A DNA stretch of 50,330 nt from Rhodothermales bacterium (lineage in GTDB: Bacteria > Bacteroidota > Rhodothermia > Rhodothermales > Bin80), in NCBI GenBank assembly GCA_028278205.1, contig JANQES010000022.1:1-50330 (forward strand), given 5' to 3'. Positions 8,935 through 18,340 of the stretch are shown one piece after another; the first letter of the stretch is position 1; each line of letters opens with the position of its first letter. The notes below the pieces were generated by a model that worked only from the letters and a program-made list of their open reading frames with translations, searched no databases and was not told where the DNA came from. A program made the position numbers and the translations under genes.

Positions 8935-11112
8935 ATGGTGTCATCGTTTGAACAGCAATCCGCCGTTCGCGTGTTGATTGTGGAGGATAACGACGCCCAA
9001 CGCCGCATCCTCGCCGACTTGATCCGCGATGAAGGCTTCGACCCGGTAGCCTGCGGCAACGCTGCCGAGGCCCTGAACCAGGCCGACGTCGGCCTCTTCG
9101 GCGTGGCGATCCTCGACCAGCGCTTGCCCGAAATGAGCGGCACCGAACTGCTCGAACGCCTCCGCACGATGCAACGCGGGCTGCGGGCCATCATCCATAC
9201 GGCCTACGGGTCGTTCGAATCGGCCAAGGATGCCGTCAATCTGGGAGCCTTCGCCTACGTCGAGAAGCTGGGGCATCCCGAAGAACTCATGCGGCAGGTA
9301 CACCGGGCGGCCCAGGTCTGGATGGCTGAAGCGCTGCACCGCAGCGAAGCCAAATACCGGCAACTCGTCGATTCCGTCCACGCCATTGTCTGGCGCAGCG
9401 ACCCGGTAACGGGCCGCTTCCGCTTTGTCAGCCACGAAGCCGAGACGATGCTGGGCTATTCCGTACGGCAGTGGCTCAGCGAACCGACGTTCTGGCAGGA
9501 ACACATCCACCCGGACGACCGCGACTGGGTGCTCGAACTATGCGCCCGGGCCACCGCCGAACAGCAATCCCAGGAGTTCGAATATCGCATGATCGCTGCC
9601 GACGGGCGCATCGTGTGGCTGCGCGACTTTGTCAACATCATCGTCGAGGCCGGCCAACCCTCAGAACTCGTCGGGGTGATGATCGACATCACCGAGCAAA
9701 AACGCACCGCCGAGGCGCTGCGCAAAAGCGAAGACAGCCTCAAAGAAGCCCAGCACATCGCCCACATCGGCAACTGGGAACTCGATCTGGCCAACGACAC
9801 GCTCGTCTGGTCCGACGAGATGTTTCGCATTCACGGCCTCGATCCGTTCGCCTTCGAAGGCGACGTGCAGGCCTTCGTCTCGACGGCGGTTCATCCGGAC
9901 GATCAGGCCGAGGTGCAGGCGGTCTTGCAGCAAGCCCTGCGCGAGTGCGGGTCGTTCACGAGCGACTATCGCATTCTTCAGCCCGACGGCAACGAACGCG
10001 TCGTCTCGGCGCAGGGCCACGTGATCTGCCACGACGGCAAGCCCTCGCGCATGGTCGGTGTCGTGCAAGACATCACCGAACGCAAACGCGCCGAGGCCGC
10101 GCTTCGCAAAAGTGAACAGAGCTTCCGCCTGATGTTTGCACATAACCCGCTGCCGATGTGGGTCTACGACCGCCAAACGCACACCTTCCTCGATGTCAAC
10201 GACGCGGCTCTGGAAAAGTATGGCTACGACCGCGACGCTTTTCTTTCGATGAAAATTGAGGATATTCGCCCGGCGGAAGATATTCCCCGCTTTCGTGAGT
10301 ATATTGCCGCCGTATCGGAGACCGTTCAAAAAGTGACGCAGTGGAAACATCAAAGAAAGGACGGTACCATTCTTGACGTGGAAGTTGCCGCGCATGATTT
10401 TCCCTATAGAGAACGCCCGGCCCGCCTGGTGTTAGCCAACGACATTACCGAGCGTAAACGCCTGGAGAAAGAGATTCTCGAAATCAGCAACCGCGAACAA
10501 CGACGCATCGGGCAGGATCTGCACGACGGCCTGGGCCAGTTGCTTACGGGGATCGGCTTTCGCATTGCCGAGTTGGAAGGGGACTTGCAGAATGCTACTT
10601 TGTCTGAGGCCGAGGACGCTGCCGAACTCGGCCAGATGGTCGAACGCGCCATTGCCCAGACGCGGGCGCTGGCCCACGGCCTCGACCCCGTCAACGTCGA
10701 ACAGCAAGGCTTGCCCGTGGCCTTACGCGAGTTGACCCAGTCGATCGAAAGCATCTATGGCGTCGCGTGTGAGTTTGTCTGCCCGGAACCCGTCGAGGTG
10801 CACGACCCGGAAGTAGCGATACACGTCTATCGCATCGTCCAGGAATCGATCAACAATGCCCTCAAGCACGCGCAGGCCTCCCGCGTCGAGGTCACGCTGG
10901 AGGCGCAGGAGAATCTGGTTGTGCTGACCGTCAGCGACGACGGCATCGGGCTTTCGACGACGAACCCGCGCCGCGAAGGCATGGGGCTTCGGATTATGGA
11001 TTATCGCGCGCGTATGATCGGGGGGACCTTCGATGTAGGCGCTGGGCCTGCCGGCGGCACCGTGGTCACCTGTCGTTTTCCGCATACGTCTGTTCAACAG
11101 CCGGCTCAATAA
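8935..11112 (+). CDS. receiver-PAS-histidine kinase (NarX/DesK type)
   Basis: A 725-residue sensor without membrane spans, so cytoplasmic. It begins with a receiver domain (about 8-125; phosphoacceptor D61 in AILDQRLPEMSG). Three PAS/PAC modules follow, each ending in a variant of ITE(Q/R)KR. A HisKA_3 dimerisation helix carries the phosphorylated His in DLHDGLGQ (H530), and the HATPase domain shows N(A)LKHA, SDDGIGL and GMGLRIMDYRARMIGG. HisKA_3 kinases pair with LuxR-type regulators, and one follows ten bases downstream. The ATG at 8935 is preceded by AGAGGAGG with good spacing; an in-frame ATG lies six codons earlier. Signal unknown. Confidence 0.9.
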   Translation: MVSSFEQQSAVRVLIVEDNDAQRRILADLIRDEGFDPVACGNAAEALNQADVGLFGVAILDQRLPEMSGTELLERLRTMQRGLRAIIHTAYGSFESAKDAVNLGAFAYVEKLGHPEELMRQVHRAAQVWMAEALHRSEAKYRQLVDSVHAIVWRSDPVTGRFRFVSHEAETMLGYSVRQWLSEPTFWQEHIHPDDRDWVLELCARATAEQQSQEFEYRMIAADGRIVWLRDFVNIIVEAGQPSELVGVMIDITEQKRTAEALRKSEDSLKEAQHIAHIGNWELDLANDTLVWSDEMFRIHGLDPFAFEGDVQAFVSTAVHPDDQAEVQAVLQQALRECGSFTSDYRILQPDGNERVVSAQGHVICHDGKPSRMVGVVQDITERKRAEAALRKSEQSFRLMFAHNPLPMWVYDRQTHTFLDVNDAALEKYGYDRDAFLSMKIEDIRPAEDIPRFREYIAAVSETVQKVTQWKHQRKDGTILDVEVAAHDFPYRERPARLVLANDITERKRLEKEILEISNREQRRIGQDLHDGLGQLLTGIGFRIAELEGDLQNATLSEAEDAAELGQMVERAIAQTRALAHGLDPVNVEQQGLPVALRELTQSIESIYGVACEFVCPEPVEVHDPEVAIHVYRIVQESINNALKHAQASRVEVTLEAQENLVVLTVSDDGIGLSTTNPRREGMGLRIMDYRARMIGGTFDVGAGPAGGTVVTCRFPHTSVQQPAQ

Positions 11113-11122
11113 GCTTTTTGCT

Positions 11123-11764
11123 ATGAAACCCAAAGTCTTACTCGTAGACGATCATCCCATCGTTCGTCAGGGCATCCGTCGTTTGATCGAAAAGGAACCC
11201 GGCCTGTTGGTCTGCGGCGAAGCCGAAGATGCCGTCGATGCCCTGGAAGTCATCGAAAAGGAACGCCCCGACGTGATCGTGCTCGACCTGTCCTTGAAGA
11301 ACTCCAGCGGCTTCGATCTCATCCTCGACGTCAGGCAGCGCTGGGACGACGTGCGGATCCTGGTCTTGTCGATGTACAACGAAGACGTCTATGCCGAGCG
11401 CGTGCTGCGGGCCGGCGCCTCGGGCTACATCATGAAGCAGGAGGCGCCCAAGAAGGTCGTCACGGCTATCTGGGCGGTGCTCAACGGTTCGGTGTACGTC
11501 AGCGACAAGGTTTCGGCCAATATTTTGCAAAGCATGGCCGGCAAGCGCACGGCCACCTCGTCGGTCGATAGCCTGAGCGATCGCGAGTTGCAGGTCTTTC
11601 AGATGATCGGGGAAGGCCTGACGCACCAACAAATCGCCGATAAGCTGATGCTCAGCGTCAAGACCATCGAGTCGCACGTCGAGCATATCAAGGATAAGAT
11701 GCGCATCAGCAGCGGTCGCGAATTACTCCAGCGCGCCATCGAATGGGTGTTGCGGTCGCAGTAG
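11123..11764 (+). CDS. NarL/LuxR-family response regulator
   Basis: The 213-residue product has a receiver domain (acidic pair near D9-D10, phosphoacceptor D55 in VIVLDLSLKN, Lys near 108) and a C-terminal LuxR-type helix-turn-helix (LSDRELQVFQMIGEGLTHQQIADKLMLSVKTIESHVEHI, about 150-195). It lies ten bases after the sensor kinase with the same orientation, so the two form an operon and very likely a cognate pair. Target genes are not visible. Confidence 0.92.
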   Translation: MKPKVLLVDDHPIVRQGIRRLIEKEPGLLVCGEAEDAVDALEVIEKERPDVIVLDLSLKNSSGFDLILDVRQRWDDVRILVLSMYNEDVYAERVLRAGASGYIMKQEAPKKVVTAIWAVLNGSVYVSDKVSANILQSMAGKRTATSSVDSLSDRELQVFQMIGEGLTHQQIADKLMLSVKTIESHVEHIKDKMRISSGRELLQRAIEWVLRSQ

Positions 11765-12160
11765 GGAAAATCCCCATCGTCTAAAGGGGAGGCCTCCCAT
11801 TTTCCGGCGGGCTGATTATAGCGATATTACGTGCAGCAATGCCTGGTAGGTTGCGGGCGTTCGGTGGCCGGTAGTAGGTCTTCGTGAAGAAGAGTCTGTG
11901 GGGTAAAAAAGACCTCGGCCACCGGACGCTGCACCATCCCAGGCAGCGCATCACAAGCGCCTGGAATGAATTTGCAGGCCTTTTGTTGTTGGAAGTGGGT
12001 ATCTGTTCAGCCCCCAGCCTTGTCGCGCCGGACAGTGTAGTGTACCTCAACAGCCAAAGGTGGCAATCCGGGATTTTGTACCATCGTGCCTGAATCGGAA
12101 GGATGCCCCGAGGTGGCCCACATCCGTTTGCATCAGTGGTTCGGCCCAGCACATTAGTTC
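11765..12160. other. intergenic region, no clear gene
   Basis: About 400 bases after the response regulator. Open frames on both strands have unusual composition (many Arg, Pro and Cys) and no recognisable motif. No hairpin with a T run is obvious. Confidence 0.35.
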
Positions 12161-12523
12161 ATGCGACTGCGGTTGATGGACGGTCGCACCGAAGTGGCTG
12201 TGTTGGACGTAATGTCTGCAGTGGAATTGGCCGAGGTGCTTCCTTGCATTCAAGACGACGTTGGAGATCGGCTGCTTGTAGCAGCACCCTTGCAGGTCCA
12301 CGTATGGCACCGTAATGCCTGGTGGAACCTCTCCGACGACCTGTCGCAGTTCTTTGCCTGGATCATTGAAACCGGCACGGGCACCCATGACGAAACCCGT
12401 GCTTTTGCTGCCGCTCCGCTGAGTCGTCCAGACTGGTTGTTCGAGGCGGCGCGGCAAATGAAGAAACTGCTGGACGTGGCAACGGAGGTACAATCAGACG
12501 AACAACAGACCTACCAGGAATAA
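12161..12523 (+). CDS. hypothetical protein, 120 residues
   Basis: The frame encodes an acidic, Trp-rich protein of ordinary composition (for example VHVWHRNAWWNLSDDLSQFF and AARQMKKLLDVATEV). No family is recognised. An alternative start is the ATG at 12176. The antisense frame looks less protein-like. It sits between two signalling units and could be a remnant of another sensor. No Shine-Dalgarno site decides the start. Confidence 0.4.
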   Translation: MRLRLMDGRTEVAVLDVMSAVELAEVLPCIQDDVGDRLLVAAPLQVHVWHRNAWWNLSDDLSQFFAWIIETGTGTHDETRAFAAAPLSRPDWLFEAARQMKKLLDVATEVQSDEQQTYQE

Positions 12524-12677
12524 CAATCCTCCTCCGGAGGACACCCCATCGGGAATGTTGGACGCCTTGTGGTTTTATACACAGGTGCTAGAGGCAGGCG
12601 TCTTTCCGCAGCACGGACCGAGGCGCGCGGCCTTTTCACCTCCTCCCCGATGTACCCCATAGTGAGTAGGCGGTCCC

Positions 12678-13214
12678 ATGAGTAGGCGGGAAATGGCAGC
12701 AATGCCGGTGTTGGTTGTCAAGGACCAGCGGAGCGATGAGCCCAACCGGTATCAACAGACCGTAGTATCTCGACGTCAGTTCGAAGATCGTTTTCAAGCG
12801 TTGGCTCGCCGGACGTTCGACGCGGCTTTCGAATGTGCCATCCAGGACGATGGCACCGAAGTCGGCGCAGCGTTGGCTGGAGCCTTGCGGCCCCTCCTGG
12901 GTTTTTCACTTCAAGCATGCGACACGCCCGCAGACTGGGCGCAGCTTGTCCATCCCGATGATCATGCCGTCGTAGCAGCGCATCTGTTGCGTGTGCTCGG
13001 CGGGCAGCGTGATCTGAGTGTCTTTCGCGTGGTCGATCCCTCCGGTGTTGTGCGCTGGTTCGGCGTTTTGACGCGGGCGGTATGGGATGCTTCAGGCCGG
13101 CACATTGCCCACGTCTATGGCCTGATTCAGGATCATTCGGCGCATCATGAGGCGTCGTCGCCGCATGCAGAAGCCGGCACCCTGCCCCACGTCGTTTGCC
13201 CCAGCGGTTTCTAG
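12678..13214 (+). CDS. PAS-fold protein without output domain
   Basis: The 178-residue product contains a PAS_3-type fold at about 70-155: a WAQLVHPDDHAVVAAHL helix typical of the loop before the PAC motif, then FRVVDPSGVVRWFGVLTRAVWDASGRHIAHVYGLIQDHS. No kinase or other effector domain is attached. It ends 22 bases before the chosen start of the large hybrid kinase, so it may be an accessory sensor module or a part that split from that kinase. Ligand unknown. Confidence 0.6.
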   Translation: MSRREMAAMPVLVVKDQRSDEPNRYQQTVVSRRQFEDRFQALARRTFDAAFECAIQDDGTEVGAALAGALRPLLGFSLQACDTPADWAQLVHPDDHAVVAAHLLRVLGGQRDLSVFRVVDPSGVVRWFGVLTRAVWDASGRHIAHVYGLIQDHSAHHEASSPHAEAGTLPHVVCPSGF

Positions 13215-13236
13215 GAACCTGAAGACGTCCGGAATC

Positions 13237-16200
13237 ATGCGCGTGCGTAGCCGACATCGACGCCATCGGGTTCTCAACCGGGCACGCTCTACCAAACAGG
13301 CTGCCCAGAGCCATGCCGTTGCCGCCAGAGCAAACGGCAAAGTCGCCCGTGACCACCACCGGGTGCTGGCGCGGCAGTTGAAGAAACTGGGCCTCGATCC
13401 GGCCACTCCCCCGCAGAGCGCCGCCGCGTGGCAACAGTTCCTCGAACGCATCGACCGGACCTATCACGATGGCGACCAGGACCGCTACCTGCTCGAACGC
13501 TCGCTGGCGACCTCCTCGCGCGAGATGCAGGAGTTGTACGACAACCTCCGGCAATCGTCCGAAGACCGCCTCGGCGCCGAACGCAACAAGCTGCGCGCCG
13601 TCATCAGCGCCGTCGGAGCCGGGCTCTGCACGCTCGATCTCGAAGGCCGCGTGCTTTCGGTCAACCCCGAAGCGCGGCGGCTGCTCGGTTGTTCGGAGGA
13701 AGACCTGCTGGGTTCCTGCTTTTTCGAACGCGTCGAAGCTTCCTGGGACCGCCCCGATCCCAACGATTGCACCGACACCAAAATTCGCACCCTGGTAGCC
13801 GCCGGGCAGCCGCACCATCAGCCCAACGGCGCCTTCTCGCGTAAAGACGGCACGCACATCCCGGTCTCCTACACCCTCAACCCGATCATGGACGAGGGGA
13901 CGCTGCGCGGCGCGGTGCTCGTCTTTTTCGATCTTACCGAACGCAAAAAGGCCGAAGCCGCCCTCCGCGAAAGCGAACAGCGCTTCCGCGACCTCTTCGA
14001 AAGCTCGCCCGACGCCATCTTTGTCGAAGACTTCGACGGCAAAGTTCTCGATGTCAACCCGGCGGCGTGTGAGCTTCACGGCCTTCCGCGCGAGCACCTC
14101 ATCGGGCGCAACGTGGCGGATCTGGTGCCGGAGGATCAGCGCGAGGCCGTTGCCCGGGAGTTCGCCCGTCTCGTCTCCGGCGACCTCACCCTCGTTGAAG
14201 GATACAGCCAGACGCAGGACAGCGACACCGTGCCCGTCGAGATCCGCGTCAACCACATCGTCTATGCCGGAGAGCCGGCGTTGCTGCTCCACGTCCACGA
14301 CATCACCGACCGTAAACAGGTCGAAGAAGCGCTCCGCGAAAGCGAACAGCGGCATCGCAGCCTGCTCGAACATTTGCCCGTGGGCGTCTACCGCACCACG
14401 CCGGATGGTCGTTTTATCGAAGCCAACACCGCCATGGCACACCTCTTCGGCGTCGAAGATACCGAGGCGCTGCAACGGCTCGACGTCAACAGTCTCTACG
14501 TCGAACGTTCTGACCGGGAGCGGCATCTCGACCGGCTCAACCACGAGGCCGGCGCCCAGGCTGCATTTCAACTGCGGCGACCCAACGGCGAGACGATCTG
14601 GGTGCGCGACTACCCGCAGGCCCTTCGCAACGACAAAGACGAGGTGGTCTTCTACGACGGCATTTTGCTCGACATCACCGAGCAGAAGCGGGCCAAAGAG
14701 GCGCTTCAGGAAAGCGAACGGCGCTACCGCACCATCGTCGAACATGCCGCCGAAGCCATCGCCGTGCTCGACGTCGAAAGCGGGCTTTTCATCGACAGCA
14801 ATGCCAACGCCGAGGCGCTCTACGGTCTGGCGCGTGAAGACCTCCATCAGACCGGGCCGGTAGCCATGAGCCCGGCGCAGCAGCCCGACGGACGCTGCTC
14901 GGTGGAGGCGGCCAACGAGGAGATCATGAAAGCCGTCGCGGGCGAGGTGCGGGTCTTCGAATGGATGCACATCAACGCGCAGGGATGGGAGGTGCCGTGC
15001 GAGGTGCGCCTGGTTCGGATGCCCTCGGCAGGCCGGGTGCTGGTGCGATGCAGCGTCACCGACATCACCGAGCGCAAACGCGTCGAAAAAACGATTCGCG
15101 AGAGCGAAGAACGCTACCGCACCATCGTCGAGCACGCCGCCGAGGCCATCGTCGTCTTCGACGTCGAAAGCGGGCTTTTCATCGATAGCAATTCGAACGC
15201 CGAAGCCCTTTACGGCCTGACCCGCGAGGAACTTCATAAGACCGGGCCGGGGGCGATGAGTCCGGAATTTCAACCCAGCGGACGCCCCTCGATGGAAGCA
15301 GCGCGTGAGGAGATTATGCGGGCCGTCGCGGGTGAAAAGCGGGTTTTCGAGTGGACGCACCGCAACGCGCAGGGCAAGGAGATCCCGTGCGAGGTGGGCC
15401 TGGTGCGGATGCCGTCGGCAGACCGCATCCTGGTGCGCGGCAGCATTACCGACATCACCGAGCGCAAACGCTTCGAGAAAGAAATCATCAAGGCGCGCGA
15501 GAAGGCTGAGGAAATGAGCCACCTCAAATCGGCTTTCCTCAACAACATGAGCCACGAGATCCGCACGCCGCTGACAGCCATCATCGGCTTCTCGGCCATT
15601 CTTTCTGAAGAAACCTCGCCGGAGCAGCGCGAACTCGTCGATCTCATCGAACAAAGCGGCAAGCGCCTGCTCAACACCCTCAACGCCGTGCTCGACCTGT
15701 CGATGTTGGAGACCGGCAGCCTCACCGTCGAAAATGAATGGTTTGATCTGGTGGAGGCGGTGCAAGAGAAGGTGATGAGCATGCAGCCCTTCGCCCGCGA
15801 AAAGAACCTCGATCTCAGCGTCGCCGCGCCGGCCCCCCGGATGCCTACCTACCTGGACCGCGCCTGCCTCGATCGTATCCTGACGCACCTGATCGACAAT
15901 GCCATCAAGTTCACCCACGCGGGCAGCGTCACCGTAGCACTCGTGCGCGAGGCCGGGCGCATCTGCGTCCGCGTCGAAGACACCGGCGTAGGCATCGGCC
16001 AATCCTTCCAGCCGTACCTCTTTGACGATTTCAAACAGGAGAGCAGCGGGCTGGCCCGGTCTCACGAAGGCGCCGGCCTCGGTCTGGCCGTGACCAGGCG
16101 GATGGTCAACCTGATGAAAGGCACCATCGCGGTAGAAAGCGAGAAGGGCAAAGGCAGCGTCTTCGAGGTGGCGTTTGCCCAGCCGAAGATGGTCAACGGC

Positions 16201-16617
16201 ACACCCAAAGCGCCGCGTGAGCCGGAAGCCGACCTGCCCAAGCCGTGCATCCTCGTCGTCGAAGACACGCCGGAGATCGAGGTGCTCGTCGAATACATGC
16301 TCAGCGACGCCTACGACGTGATGACGACGCCGCACGAAGAAGGCGCCATGGCGCTGGCCCAGCAGCGGCGGTTCGATCTGGTGTTGATGGACATCAACCT
16401 CGGCGGCGCCCGCACCGGCGTAGACGTGATGGGCGCCCTGCGCGAATTGCCCGACTACCGCGACGTGCCCATCGTTGCGATGACGGCCTACGCCCTGCTC
16501 GAAGACCGCGCCCGCTTCCTCGAAGCCGGCTTCGACGGCTACCTGAGCAAACCCTTCACCGCCCATCAAGCCATCGACACGATCCGGCAGTTGTTGTCGG
16601 TTGATGGGAAGGGATAG
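13237..16617 (+). CDS. multi-PAS hybrid histidine kinase with C-terminal receiver
   Basis: A soluble kinase of 1126 residues. After a basic N-terminus there are five PAS/PAC modules, each closed by DITE(R/Q/D)K. A classical HisKA domain has LNNMSHEIRTPLTAIIGFSAI (phosphoacceptor H773), HATPase motifs follow (IDNAIKFTHAG, DTGVGIG, GAGLGLAVTRRMVNLMKG), and a receiver domain with DLVLMDINLGG (D1052) ends the protein. The last two PAS modules are near-copies at a period of 390 bases. The frame extends 30 codons further 5', but that would overlap the PAS gene, so the ATG at 13237 was preferred. It probably feeds a phosphorelay; no Hpt or partner is adjacent. Confidence 0.88.
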   Translation: MRVRSRHRRHRVLNRARSTKQAAQSHAVAARANGKVARDHHRVLARQLKKLGLDPATPPQSAAAWQQFLERIDRTYHDGDQDRYLLERSLATSSREMQELYDNLRQSSEDRLGAERNKLRAVISAVGAGLCTLDLEGRVLSVNPEARRLLGCSEEDLLGSCFFERVEASWDRPDPNDCTDTKIRTLVAAGQPHHQPNGAFSRKDGTHIPVSYTLNPIMDEGTLRGAVLVFFDLTERKKAEAALRESEQRFRDLFESSPDAIFVEDFDGKVLDVNPAACELHGLPREHLIGRNVADLVPEDQREAVAREFARLVSGDLTLVEGYSQTQDSDTVPVEIRVNHIVYAGEPALLLHVHDITDRKQVEEALRESEQRHRSLLEHLPVGVYRTTPDGRFIEANTAMAHLFGVEDTEALQRLDVNSLYVERSDRERHLDRLNHEAGAQAAFQLRRPNGETIWVRDYPQALRNDKDEVVFYDGILLDITEQKRAKEALQESERRYRTIVEHAAEAIAVLDVESGLFIDSNANAEALYGLAREDLHQTGPVAMSPAQQPDGRCSVEAANEEIMKAVAGEVRVFEWMHINAQGWEVPCEVRLVRMPSAGRVLVRCSVTDITERKRVEKTIRESEERYRTIVEHAAEAIVVFDVESGLFIDSNSNAEALYGLTREELHKTGPGAMSPEFQPSGRPSMEAAREEIMRAVAGEKRVFEWTHRNAQGKEIPCEVGLVRMPSADRILVRGSITDITERKRFEKEIIKAREKAEEMSHLKSAFLNNMSHEIRTPLTAIIGFSAILSEETSPEQRELVDLIEQSGKRLLNTLNAVLDLSMLETGSLTVENEWFDLVEAVQEKVMSMQPFAREKNLDLSVAAPAPRMPTYLDRACLDRILTHLIDNAIKFTHAGSVTVALVREAGRICVRVEDTGVGIGQSFQPYLFDDFKQESSGLARSHEGAGLGLAVTRRMVNLMKGTIAVESEKGKGSVFEVAFAQPKMVNGTPKAPREPEADLPKPCILVVEDTPEIEVLVEYMLSDAYDVMTTPHEEGAMALAQQRRFDLVLMDINLGGARTGVDVMGALRELPDYRDVPIVAMTAYALLEDRARFLEAGFDGYLSKPFTAHQAIDTIRQLLSVDGKG

Positions 16618-16690
16618 GACGTACTTCGTATTTCGTACTTCGTAGGGGTGCTCATCTAAAACAATACGCAGGACGAAGTACGCAGTAGTC
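16618..16690. repeat. CGTATTT/CGTACTT heptad hairpin between convergent genes
   Basis: GACGTACTTCGTATTTCGTACTTCG is a run of 7-bp units that pairs with ACGCAGGACGAAGTACGCAGTAG downstream. It fills almost the whole gap between the hybrid-kinase and glpD stop codons and probably serves both transcripts as a terminator. Confidence 0.7.
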
Positions 16691-16706
16691 TATTCTTGGA
16701 ATTGCT

Positions 16707-18269
16707 TCAATCTTCCAACAAATACCCTTCTGCCAGCGCGCGATAGGTTTCGACTTGATCGGCTTCCCAGGCGGCGTCGCGTCCGAGTTCTTGCGCCAGG
16801 AGGGCGGCAACGGTGGGGGCGATGTCGATGCTGGCGCGGGCGTCGAGCAGGAGGGCGCGGGTGCGGCGAGACAGCACATCTTCCACCGTTCGCGCCATCT
16901 CGCGGCGCGTGGCCCACACCACCTCGCCCGTCCGATAGGGGAGGTTGGGATGCAGCGGTTCGTTCCAGCCGGGCTGCTCATCGAGCACGCTGGCGACGGC
17001 GGGCGCATCGGCGCCGTAGGAGGCCAGCTCGCCGAGGGTGTTGGGGGCGATGTGCCAGCCGTGGAGGTGCAGGTCTTTGGTGACCGAAGGCCGTTCCTGA
17101 AGTTGCGCCACGATGGCGGCCTGATCGATGGTGTCTTCGGCCATCTTACGATAGGTGGTCCATTTTCCGCCGGTGATCGTCACCAGGCCTGTACGCGAGA
17201 TGTGGAGCGTGTGATCGCGCGAGATGGCGGAGGTGCTGCCGTCTTCGTCCATGCTCACCAGAGGGCGCAACCCGGCGAAGGTGCTCAGCACGTCGCGCGC
17301 CGTCGGATCTTTGGTGAGATAGCGTACGGCATGGGTGAGCAGGAAATCCAGTTCTTCTTCGAGCGGGCGCGGTTCGAGCGAGGCCTCCTCGACAGGCGTA
17401 TCCGTGGTGCCGATGACGGCGCGGTTGTGCCAGGGGATGGCGAAGAGTATGCGCCCGTCGTCGGTGCGCGGCACCATGATGGCCGTGTCGCCGGGCAGGA
17501 AGGACCGGTCGAGCACGATGTGGACGCCCTGGCTGGGCCGGATCATCGGCGGCGCGTCGGGGTCGTCCATCTGGCGGATCGTGTCGGTAAAGACGCCTGT
17601 GGCATTGATGACCACGCCCGCGTCGAGTTCGTATTCCCGCCCCGTCTCCCCATCACGCGCCACCACGCCGCCGACCATGTCGCTCGTCTTCGTCAGGGCG
17701 ATGACCTGCACATAGTTGAGCAGCGTCGCGCCGAGATCCACAGCGGTTTGCGCCATGTTGACAGCCAGGCGCGCGTCGTCGAACTGGCCATCGTAATAGA
17801 GTGTGCCGCCCCGAAGGCCTTCGGGTTCGAGCGTCGGCAGGTAGGCCAGCGTCTCCTCGCGCGAGAGGTTCTCCGAGGGGCCGAAGCCGGCGCGGCCCGC
17901 CAGCAGATCGTAGACCTTCAGCCCGATGCCGTAGAACGGCCCTTCCCACCAATCGTAGCTGGGCACGACGAAGCGCAGGTCGCGCACGAGGTGCGGCGCG
18001 TTTACGAGCATCCGCCCGCGCTCGCGCAGGGCTTCGAGCACCAGCGAGACGTTGCCCTGCTTGAGATACCGCACGCCGCCATGGACGAGCTTGGTGCTCC
18101 GGCTCGACGTGCCCTTGGCAAAATCATGCTGTTCGAGCAGCAGCGTCCGGTAGCCGCGTGAGGCCGCCTCGATGGCCGTCCCCAGCCCCGTCGCTCCACC
18201 GCCGACGATGATCATATCCCAGCGTGTATTCCGGTCGTCGAGGCGTTGCAGCAGGTCGTCGCGGTTCAT
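16707..18269 (-). CDS. glpD: aerobic glycerol-3-phosphate dehydrogenase (FAD)
   Basis: Oxidises sn-glycerol 3-phosphate to dihydroxyacetone phosphate, passing electrons to the quinone pool at the membrane. The 520-residue product has the FAD-binding DMIIVGGGATGLGTAIEAASRG (17-39), the family signature TSSRSTKLVHGGVRYL (near 55-70), VINATGVFTDTI and ITGGKWTTYRKMAED. The C-terminal DAO_C-like region is complete. Length and motif order match the GlpD family. No glycerol kinase or uptake gene is adjacent, so it is not in a glp operon here. A heptad hairpin lies directly upstream. Confidence 0.93.
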   Translation of the reverse strand: MNRDDLLQRLDDRNTRWDMIIVGGGATGLGTAIEAASRGYRTLLLEQHDFAKGTSSRSTKLVHGGVRYLKQGNVSLVLEALRERGRMLVNAPHLVRDLRFVVPSYDWWEGPFYGIGLKVYDLLAGRAGFGPSENLSREETLAYLPTLEPEGLRGGTLYYDGQFDDARLAVNMAQTAVDLGATLLNYVQVIALTKTSDMVGGVVARDGETGREYELDAGVVINATGVFTDTIRQMDDPDAPPMIRPSQGVHIVLDRSFLPGDTAIMVPRTDDGRILFAIPWHNRAVIGTTDTPVEEASLEPRPLEEELDFLLTHAVRYLTKDPTARDVLSTFAGLRPLVSMDEDGSTSAISRDHTLHISRTGLVTITGGKWTTYRKMAEDTIDQAAIVAQLQERPSVTKDLHLHGWHIAPNTLGELASYGADAPAVASVLDEQPGWNEPLHPNLPYRTGEVVWATRREMARTVEDVLSRRTRALLLDARASIDIAPTVAALLAQELGRDAAWEADQVETYRALAEGYLLED

Positions 18270-18274
18270 GGGTT

Positions 18275-18340
18275 TACGTATTGTGTAATTCGTATTGCGT
18301 CAGGATACTTTCATCAACGGAGTACGCAGTACCACATTAC
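18275..18340. repeat. TACGTATTG-type heptad hairpin
   Basis: TACGTATTGTGTAATTCG and TATTGCG units face ACGCAGTACC after a short loop. It belongs to the same family as the hairpins at 8796 and 16618 but is more degenerate. It lies between glpD and the CDF exporter, both on the minus strand. Confidence 0.5.

Noticed and set aside
11781..12152. Minus-strand 123-codon frame after the response regulator
   Set aside because: Composition is unlike a protein and no domain or start signal supports it.
12718..16569. 1283-residue antisense frame opposite the hybrid kinase
   Set aside because: Long open antisense frames are common in GC-rich genes; its repeated text mirrors the PAS modules and it has no motif of its own.
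16755..18161. Plus-strand frame opposite glpD
   Set aside because: glpD is full length with all motifs; the opposite frame is a composition shadow.
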